Source: Branchiostoma floridae (Eukaryota; Chordata; Leptocardii; Amphioxiformes; Branchiostomatidae). Taken from it: a stretch of 64,000 nt of DNA. Each line of letters begins with the position of its first letter. The stretch's first letter is position 1. The stretch spans positions 1,706,959 through 1,770,958 of the forward strand of contig NC_049992.1 of NCBI RefSeq assembly GCF_000003815.2, written 5' to 3'. Below the pieces are notes generated by a model, which was not told the DNA's origin, made no database searches, and was given only the letters and a program-made list of their open reading frames with translations. Of the stretch, positions 56,745 to 64,000 are shown piece by piece. A program made the position numbers and the translations under genes.

Positions 56745-58415
56745 CGAGGCTGGAACATGGCCCAAGCCACGATGATTCGGTCAGGACAGAACGGGAGGCT
56801 GGAACATGGCCCGAGCCACGGATAATTGGTCAGGGCAGAACGGGAGGCTGGAACATGGTCCGAGCCACGGATAATTGGTCAGGGCAGAACGGGAGGCTGG
56901 AACATGGCCCGAGCCACGGATAATTGGTCAGGACAGAACGGGAGGCTGGAACATGGTCCGAGCCACGATGATTCAGTCAGGACAGAACGGGAGGCTGGAA
57001 CATGGCCCGAGCCACGATGAGTCAGTCAGGACAGAACGGGAGGCTGGAACATGGTCCGAGCCACGATGATTCAGTCAGGACAGAACGGGAGGCTGGAACA
57101 TGGCCCGAGCCACGATGAGTCAGTCAGGACAGAACGGGAGGCTGGAACATGGTCCGAGCCACGATGAGTCAGTCAGGGCAGAACGGGAGGCTGGAACATG
57201 GTCCGAGCCACGATGAGTCGGTCAGGACAGAACGGGAGGCTGGAACATGGCCCGAGCCACGATGAGTCAGTCAGGGCAGAACGGGAGGCTGGAACATGGT
57301 CCGAGCCACGATGAGTCGGTCAGGACAGAACGGGAGGCTGGAACATGGCCCGAGCCACGATGAGTCAGTCAGGACAGAACGGGAGGCTGGAACATGGCCC
57401 GAGCCACGATGAGTCAGTCAGGACAGAACGGGAGGCTGGAACATGGTCCGAGCCACGGATAATTGGTCAGGACAGAACGGGAGGCTGGAACATGGTCCGA
57501 GCCACGATGATTCAGTCAGGACAGAACGGGAGGCTGGAACATGGCCCGAGCCACGATGAGTCAGTCAGGACAGAACGGGAGGCTGGAACATGGCCCGAGC
57601 CACGGATAATTGGTCAGGACAGAACGGGAGGCTGGAACATGGTCCGAGCCACGATGATTCAGTCAGGACAGAACGGGAGGCTGGAACATGGCCCGAGCCA
57701 CGATGAGTCAGTCAGGACAGAACGGGAGGCTGGAACATGGTCCGAGCCACGATGATTCAGTCAGGACAGAACGGGAGGCTGGAACATGGCCCGAGCCACG
57801 ATGAGTCAGTCAGGACAGAACGGGAGGCTGGAACATGGTCCGAGCCACGATGAGTCAGTCAGGGCAGAACGGGAGGCTGGAACATGGTCCGAGCCACGAT
57901 GAGTCAGTCAGGGCAGAACGGGAGGCTGGAACATGGCCCGAGCCACGATGATTCAGTCAGGACAGAACGGGAGGCTGGAACATGGCCCGAGCCACGATGA
58001 GTCAGTCAGGACAGAACGGGAGGCTGGAACATGGTCCGAGCCACGATGAGTCGGTCAGGACAGAACGGGAGGCTGGAACATGGCCCGAGCCACGATGAGT
58101 CAGTCAGGGCAGAACGGGAGGCTGGAACATGGTCCGAGCCACGATGAGTCAGTCAGGGCAGAACGGGAGGCTGGAACATGGTCCGAGCCACGATGAGTCA
58201 GTCAGGGCAGAACGGGAGGCTGGAACATGGTCCGAGCCACGATGAGTCGGTCAGGACAGAACGGGAGGCTGGAACATGGTCCGAGCCACGATGAGTCGGT
58301 CAGGACAGAACGGGAGGCTGGAACATGGCCCGAGTCACGATGATTCAGTCAGGACAGAACGGGAGGCTGGAACATGGCCTGAGCCACGATGATTCGGTCA
58401 GGACAGAACGGCAGA
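56745..58415. repeat. 49-bp minisatellite, about 34 copies
   Basis: The unit is GAGGCTGGAACATGGTCCGA then GCCACGATGAGTCAGTCAGG and ACAGAACGG. Variants are TGGTCCG/TGGCCCG, GATGAGTCAG/GATGATTCAG/GGATAATTGG and GGACAG/GGGCAG. The total of 1.67 kb equals 34 x 49. It is very homogeneous, hence probably recent. Confidence 0.98.
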
Positions 58416-59100
58416 CGAGTGCCCTTGTTGTCGCCCATTTCCGCCTCTTTCATTCCAAATTTTCAAATATTTATCATTGGCATTGCCAAGTGTTTGTACA
58501 ATGTACATAAATTCATAATAGCAAGATAGTTCAGCTTGCTCAACTGCAAATCGAACTATCAAAATGTTTTCCACAAGTTGCAAGTTGCAGGTGTGGGCTG
58601 TTTCCCTGGTTAGCAGTGATGTATTAAGTAATCTACTTCTGTGAAAATAAGACATCACTAACACCAGTGCAGCTGTGCCGTCATGTGTTCCACCATTAGT
58701 AGGAATGTTGGAAATCAGATTGATGCCATTCCTTCCCACTTACGAAGGTTCAGATTCTAAACTAAGTGTTTGGAATTCCTGAGAATTGCCAGTAATGCCT
58801 GCTGAAGCTGCCTTTATGTGCTGCTGAATATTTCATGTCATCACGTCCCTATCTCCCACATCACTGCTGTATAAAGGGCCCGTATTTATGTCGCATGCCG
58901 CCCGTCAGAGCCAACGCTGGATCAAAGAGTTCTCAGAATCGGATATAGAGAAATCTCGGTCGGGCTTTCTGTGTAAGATGATAGGGATAATTTTTACCCA
59001 TTCATATCCATATCATGCCGGTTTGTAAGTATCTTCTTATCCAGGCCCATTCGTCAAGCAGGGCTGCCGGTCGATGGCTAGAGTGGGGAACGATTCATGC
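58416..59100. other. no gene recognised
   Basis: Plain sequence between two tandem arrays. Confidence 0.5.
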
Positions 59101-59510
59101 AGCATATTGTTATCGATCAGTTTGTGGTTTCTCTCTTACTCTTGAGTCTTAGCGACTCCGGGGATGTCTGGCGGTAAACACGGGAAGGTTTTAGCACCTT
59201 GATGATGAGAAGGGAGTTCGTTAATTTCTTTATTTGTTACATCGATAAACAACTATTAGCAGCATATTGTTATTGATCAGTTTGTGGTTTCTCTCTTACT
59301 CTTGAGTCTTAGCGACTCCGGGGATGTCTGGCGGTAAACATTGGAAGGTTTTAGCACCCTGATGATGAGAAGGGAGTTCGTTAATTTCTTTATTTGTTAC
59401 ATCGATAAACAACTATCAGCAGCATATTGTTATTGACCAGTTTTGTGGCTTCTCTCTCAGCGCGGATTCCCGGGATGTCTGGCAGTAAACATGGGCAGGT
59501 TATATCACCC
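59101..59510. repeat. 160-bp tandem repeat, about 2.6 copies
   Basis: Copies start at 59101, 59261 and about 59421 with AGCATATTGTTAT. They share TCTCTCTTACTCTTGAGTCT, GGGATGTCTGGCGGTAAACA and AACAACTATTAGC. The first two are nearly identical and the third is diverged and truncated. Confidence 0.93.
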
Positions 59511-61344
59511 TGCTGCTGATGGGATGGAAATCTGTTAATCTGTTAACTTGTTGACTGCACATCTTAATATGGCGGAAGAAATCAGTGGATAACGTTGTCT
59601 TTTCATGTAGGGGCCAAGAAAGGGTTTACAAAATATCCCAGAATTTAGAATAGAAAGTTGTAGAAATGACAAGATACATCTGGTTGCACAGTTTTACACT
59701 AATATCTACATTTTGCAGAAGAAACTGGTCTCCAAAAAGCTCTGTTTACTTCTGTGAGCAGAGATAATGGCTGCCATGCAGACACAGACTGGAGAAACTA
59801 GCTATGGCTGATTAATAATGGGACCCTAGCAGCTGCCCATGGCACTGCAGTAGGACGTACTGTAGATGTACTTAAACTGTCAGTCTGTGATCAGATGAAA
59901 ACCCTCCTGCCGACGGAGACAGGAGAAACTAGTGCAGTTTTATGTGGACATTCTGCACTGATTTGTTGACTGGGAGAATCACGCCTGCCATGGCGAGGAA
60001 AGTATTGTTGAAATGTTGAAATGGAAGGGTAGATGATGGGCAGTTTGGACGTTAGGAAGGGAATATTGCACTTAATGCTTCATACATGGTCATTTCTTCT
60101 GACAGGAGCATTGCTCACAACGTTTTCATTTCAAACCAGTGAATGTGTGGGGATTTAAATGTACTATTTCAATCTAGCTCAGAGAACAGTAAAGTACAAG
60201 GACTGTTTCTGTCTGCACTAGCTGAGTACCAGGTTATCCTGTCTGCAGCAATGACAGGGAAATATTTATGTGAGCCTGTTGGGTCTGTCCTTAGTGCTGA
60301 TCCCACATCAATCCCCCCTGCTGGAAATGCCTGCCCATCTGCACAACTGTAACTGGTCAGAATTTTTACCTGCATTTGGGAGAAAGTTTCTGCAAATATC
60401 CAGGCCATTGTACCGGCAGAGCTCTGTGTGCTGCTAACGAGCTTAATTGTTGTTCATAATTACATAGCCTGAAATTCCTCCCCCATAGTTTTCTCTGCAT
60501 TCTCACATTACTCTGGAGAATGACAGATTGTGGCTGAGCAGGGAGCTGCATACTGATGAGCCATAAATCAATTAGCAGCTCACATCATGTGGGCAGAGTG
60601 ATTAGTCACACTAACGAGGAGAGTGATTAGTCACACTAACGAACAGCACTTGTGACCAATTAAGCAGGACTGTCCAACAGACAAACATCACTCAGCTCAC
60701 TATGGTAGGGTCTGCTTTCTGTCCCCAAACGCCCCTACTCTGATCTAACATTTGATCCAAGATATGCACTCTGTCATATTCATCAGGCTGAAGGGTCCTC
60801 TCCTGGCTCCATCTATTCCTGTGTGCTATCTCTCCTGGCTACATGTAGGTCTATTCCTGTAAGTTTTGTCTCCAAATCAATTTTCCCATGAAGATGCGGC
60901 CTGGCCCCTTCCCTTTTCCTGACTGCTTTTCCTTTCTTTGCTGAATTGATTTGGATTTGGAGTAAAACTCAGTTTGTCTGGAGGGAGCTGGTCACTGGTT
61001 TTCAGATCATTAACCCATCTTAATAACTGAATAAGTTACTAAGATTCCATTAATTATCATTCAACCAGTTTAGTCTAATACCTAATATTGCTACCTATGC
61101 ATAACTATATACTAATAGATGCATAACACAAACATGACAAACACACTTCTTTGTGGCAGAAATAGGGGGCAAGGTACCAGGTCTTCAGTGCTACCCATTT
61201 CCATCTCTCTTTCACCATGCTCAAATTGTGAGATGGGGGGTTTTGTGCTCACTTGCAGCACAAACTTTGCCCACAAGGTAGCAAGTCCCTTGGTACCTTC
61301 CCCCCATCACATAATTACATTGTAGTTGTACCTGACATGGTAGC
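59511..61344. other. no gene recognised
   Basis: Contains a direct duplication GAGTGATTAGTCACACTAAC near 60595-60640. The 3' terminus of the DIRS-type element should lie in or near 61000-61350, but I cannot place it. Confidence 0.45.
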
Positions 61345-61451
61345 TGCCACCTGTTTTACTTGTCCTGTTGCCAGTGAGATATACAACTTGTAACACTCAG
61401 ATGTCCACCTTCCTAAAATTTGAAATGGCACCGTGGGAAGTCCCTTCTCAT

Positions 61452-62327
61452 TCAAGAGAACATCCCGATATTAGGTATGCGGCCCCTATCCTGGGACTCT
61501 TCTGTGATTCTCAACATAGCCAGGGCCTCCCTCATGATTTTTGTGAGTTTTACCCTTGTCAGGAAGGCCCCACTCTTGAATCTAAACAGTGGACCATCTT
61601 TGTACCGCCTAGATAGATATAGCTCCCTCATGGCTTTTACAGGGCACCAAGCTGTGTAGGTTTGTCCCAAAACAATAGGTACCCCTTTTCTCCCTGGGTC
61701 AGTCTTTGACCCCTTAATAAGGATTCGGATATAGTTCGGCTGGTATAAATTTGGTACAAAAGCTACATCCTGCCATTGTAGATGGAGGACTGGATTGAAT
61801 TTTTTCCATGAGTCACAAGTGAATTCCCCCACTCTCAAGAAACCAAAGAATGCCACCAAGAAGGCTGCTTGCATCACTAATTTGTCATACGATTCCCGTT
61901 GGAAGATGAGTTCCATTTTACTGCAAAGCCCTTGTAAAATGGTGAGTGTTACTGGCAAGCGTATTCTCACTGGCTTCTGACCTTTAGAATTCCTTATACC
62001 TTGTAACATGCGACTAATAAGGAAGGATTCTTTTGTCGGGTCCTCCCAGCCCTGTTCCAAGTGCATATTGCGTATTGCGCTTAAGTATACATTGATGGTA
62101 CCATATGAAACTGTCTGGGTCAAGGAAAGGATGAAGTACACTATTGTATGTTCAGAGGCAGGTAAAATGTTACCCCGTTCATCCCAGAGTTGGTGTTTTA
62201 AGCAAAATTGAAGGAATTGTGATACTCCTGTCGAGTACGTTTTCCTTGTCTTGGGTTTTAGAGCTGCTAGAAAGTACTCCTGAGCTCGCCTTCTTAGGTC
62301 AGCATCAGTGATGCGGGGATGGAGCAA
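61452..62327 (-). CDS. tyrosine recombinase of the DIRS-type element (C-terminus frame-shifted)
   Basis: A frame of 291 residues. It begins with an N-terminal core-binding-like helical part (RRRAQEYFLAALKPKTRKTY), then the catalytic domain with the first active-site arginine R165 (FFGFLRVGEFT) and the SKTDPGRKG turn. The usual HxxR part is not visible and the frame stops at 61452. The expected C-terminal signature (LGRWTSECYKLYI, containing the nucleophile tyrosine) lies downstream in another frame at about 61380-61420. The start overlaps the RNase H frame in a different register, as is common in these elements. As it stands it cannot encode a complete recombinase in one frame. Confidence 0.82.
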   Translation of the reverse strand: MLHPRITDADLRRRAQEYFLAALKPKTRKTYSTGVSQFLQFCLKHQLWDERGNILPASEHTIVYFILSLTQTVSYGTINVYLSAIRNMHLEQGWEDPTKESFLISRMLQGIRNSKGQKPVRIRLPVTLTILQGLCSKMELIFQRESYDKLVMQAAFLVAFFGFLRVGEFTCDSWKKFNPVLHLQWQDVAFVPNLYQPNYIRILIKGSKTDPGRKGVPIVLGQTYTAWCPVKAMRELYLSRRYKDGPLFRFKSGAFLTRVKLTKIMREALAMLRITEESQDRGRIPNIGMFS

Positions 62328-62690
62328 GAAACTGGGGCAGCTTTGGGGGCCAGCTGTCTGAATTTGTCCATCTGAAATCGAGATAGAGCATCAGCTATGC
62401 TGTTCTCTTCACTTGACAGATGTACGGCTTTTAACACAAAGTTCTGTTCCAAAGATTGAGCTACAATTGGTCTGATTAAATCCATGATCTCAGGTACTTT
62501 AGATTTCATTGTATTGATTATGGCTACCACTGACTCATTGTCACACCACACTGTTACCCTCTTGCTCTGGAAATGGGTCCCCCATATGACGCATGCTACT
62601 CTAATGGGATACAGTTCCTGCCATTCAATGCTTAGTCCTGCCTTGCCACTTGTCAGTTTGTATTGTTCTGGCCATTGCCCATTAAACCAC
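62294..62690 (-). pseudogene. RNase H region of the DIRS-type element, N-terminal part missing
   Basis: The open frame ends at 62294 and reads up to about 62690. It shows ELYPIRVACVIWG, VTVWCDNESVVAIIN, VPEIMDLIRPIVAQ and SSEENSIADALSR, the second half of a DIRS-type RNase H. The first half, with the usual first catalytic aspartate, is absent. The sequence joins directly to the end of the reverse transcriptase in another frame, consistent with an internal deletion. Confidence 0.75.
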
Positions 62691-63660
62691 TGTCCTTTCC
62701 AAAAGCCCCCAAAGCCTTCTGCAGTTCCTTAAGGGTACATCTAGTTCGGGACCCCCATTCTGCAAAGCTACTCTTCAGGCGTTGAAGTTTGTCTGATGGC
62801 AGTCTTGCTTCTTGTGCTACTGAGTCTAATTCAATCCCCATGAATACCATAACTTTTGCCGGTCCCTCTGTTTTTTCCTCTGCTATGGGGACCCCCAAGT
62901 TATGAAATACTTGCAGGAGCGTTTGTAGATTTTGCCTACATTGTTGATCATTTGGCCCTACTGTTGCTAGCAGAAAGTCGTCCAATATGTGGATAATCTC
63001 ACCTATGTGATAGTTGTTCTTTAGGATCCATTCTAACAAGTCCGAAAAGGTGCTAAATATGAATGGGGCGGACCGCAGACCAAAACATAGGCATTTATCA
63101 TAAAAATATTCATTTTTCCAACAGATACCAAAGAGCTCATGTTCACTTTTATGTAGAGGGATCACCCTGTATGCAGACTTTATGTCCGTCTTGGCCATGA
63201 AGGCTCCCTTGCCCAGACGTTTCAACATGGCAATTGCATCATCTATAGTAACATATTTCACTGAGAAATCAGTTTTTGAAATTGAGTCATTGATGCTGTC
63301 CCCCTCTGGATGAGATAGATGGTAAATAGTCCTCCAATTACTGCTATGTTTTTTAGGGACCACTCCAATTGGGTGGTATTGAAAGTTCGGAAACGGTGGC
63401 TGTGCAAAAGGTCCTACCAATCTTCCTTGTTGCAGCTCTTTTCGAATGTTTTCCTCTATGCTTTCCGGATTTTTCTTACATGACACGAGGTTGTTTGACG
63501 TTCTGGGGGCTCTCGGCCCCTTGTATCCTGTTGTGAACCCTTCTTTAAAGCCTTTTGTAACATAAGAGACTAACTGTCTATTGGGATGCATCAATAACTC
63601 TTTTTCTAGTACATGGATTCTAATGGGTGTCACTAGCCCAGGGTCATAATTATACAGCAC
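62653..63660 (-). CDS. reverse transcriptase of the DIRS-type element
   Basis: A frame of 335 residues. Motifs in order: PIGVVPKKHSSNWRTIYHLS (about 98-116), TDIKSAYR with D159, FGLRSAPFIFSTF (193-205), the active site HILDDFLLA with D227/D228, then VFMGIELDS (272-280). These are typical of DIRS/Ngaro reverse transcriptases. The frame continues past LKELQKALGAF into about 15 unrelated residues before a stop. There the reading shifts relative to the RNase H, marking the break. Start codon choice is uncertain: the natural start probably lies in an upstream fusion with Gag. Confidence 0.85.
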   Translation of the reverse strand: MLYNYDPGLVTPIRIHVLEKELLMHPNRQLVSYVTKGFKEGFTTGYKGPRAPRTSNNLVSCKKNPESIEENIRKELQQGRLVGPFAQPPFPNFQYHPIGVVPKKHSSNWRTIYHLSHPEGDSINDSISKTDFSVKYVTIDDAIAMLKRLGKGAFMAKTDIKSAYRVIPLHKSEHELFGICWKNEYFYDKCLCFGLRSAPFIFSTFSDLLEWILKNNYHIGEIIHILDDFLLATVGPNDQQCRQNLQTLLQVFHNLGVPIAEEKTEGPAKVMVFMGIELDSVAQEARLPSDKLQRLKSSFAEWGSRTRCTLKELQKALGAFGKDSGLMGNGQNNTN

Positions 63661-63710
63661 GGATTTCGTTGAACAGGTTTTGACGGAGAGACCTGCAAGT
63701 GTAACAGGAA

Positions 63711-63983
63711 TTAGTTGTATTGAGTGCCAGTTTTGCTGGTGACCCTGGGGTTGACCCCTGGACAGTTGTGCTTGCCATGGGTGTTATTCTCACATCGACT
63801 ACATACATGTTTAAATCCACATGGAACCCTATTGCACCCCCATGGAGAATTGAATCCGTAACAGAAGCCGGGGTTTGCCTGGCCTGGTTTTGGCCTGACT
63901 GAGCTGGACCCTGGTTTAGAGGTCACAGCCTTTGCAGGGCATTCTTTTGCCCAATGGCTGGGTGAATGACAAATAGTGCACAT
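63711..63983 (-). CDS. Gag-like zinc-finger region of the DIRS-type element (partial)
   Basis: It contains a CCHC knuckle (CTICHSPSHWAKEC), then CYGFNSPWGCNRVPCGFKHV followed by CSRCENNTHGKHNC. Such Cys/His arrays occur at the end of DIRS/Ngaro Gag proteins and bind nucleic acid. The frame is open upstream to the window edge, so the protein starts outside. It ends 50 bp before the reverse transcriptase frame. Confidence 0.75.
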   Translation of the reverse strand: MCTICHSPSHWAKECPAKAVTSKPGSSSVRPKPGQANPGFCYGFNSPWGCNRVPCGFKHVCSRCENNTHGKHNCPGVNPRVTSKTGTQYN

Positions 63984-64000
63984 GGCTCTGGGTGCCAGTG

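Larger units (their letters stand above)
61345..64000 (-). mobile_element. DIRS-order tyrosine-recombinase retrotransposon, damaged, 5' part off window
   Basis: On the - strand the order is Gag zinc fingers, reverse transcriptase, RNase H, tyrosine recombinase. Together these identify the DIRS/Ngaro group, which integrates with a recombinase rather than a DDE integrase. No methyltransferase domain is seen. Frames are broken between reverse transcriptase and RNase H and again near the recombinase C-terminus, so this copy is probably inactive. Terminal repeats were not identified. Confidence 0.88.

Noticed and set aside
56826-57755. Arginine/glutamate-rich repeat 'proteins' in the 49-bp array
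   Set aside because: Repeat translation only; no splice sites or domain.
61368-61980. + strand frames opposite the recombinase
   Set aside because: Antisense shadows of the DIRS-type recombinase gene.

Overview
The window looks like nuclear DNA of an invertebrate animal, most likely a cephalochordate (amphioxus, Branchiostoma). The evidence is spliced genes with GT-AG introns, very dense minisatellites, several families of short inverted-repeat transposons, 5'-truncated LINEs, a DIRS-type tyrosine-recombinase retrotransposon, and minisatellites that span exon-intron junctions. The last trait is one I recall being described for amphioxus genes. Two runs of N (1615-2047 and 8204-8491) show that this is a draft scaffold. 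The species call is inference.

Layout. About 1-7600 is an ISL2EU-type DNA transposon. It carries a DDE transposase on the + strand and, convergent on the - strand, a seven-exon gene that splices cleanly into a 601-residue SWIM / YqaJ-nuclease / PHD protein. The transposase 3' end is repeated on the far side of the first N-gap, most likely an unmerged contig overlap. From 9004 to 10095 lies a non-autonomous element with GAGGGTCTGCATG termini and internal tandem repeats. A second copy (36817-38598) contains a nested Harbinger-like MITE, and a diverged third copy lies at 49948-50764.

From 11258 to 18256 are two tandem paralogous genes on the - strand, four exons each with identical intron phases. 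They encode small secreted proteins (205 and 202 residues) with 25 cysteines at matching positions. A related promoter block sits upstream of both. I do not recognise the family.

From 22975 to 28702 are seven exons of another - strand gene, with a candidate first exon at 41373-41473 in matching phase (341 residues in all). I cannot name its product. Nearly every exon edge of this gene has been amplified into a tandem array that copies the splice site. The 12.7 kb first intron would hold a LINE fragment, a hAT-like MITE, other transposons and several minisatellites.

From about 42 to 59 kb there is little coding sequence. It holds LINE remnants, one unexplained 254-codon open frame, and a series of minisatellites ending in a 49-bp unit repeated about 34 times (56745-58415). 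The right end (about 61345-64000, - strand) is a damaged DIRS-order retrotransposon with zinc-finger Gag, reverse transcriptase, RNase H and tyrosine recombinase. An apparent deletion and frame changes break it.

All spliced models were built by hand from splice-site sequence and reading-frame phase. They have not been tested against transcripts or databases.
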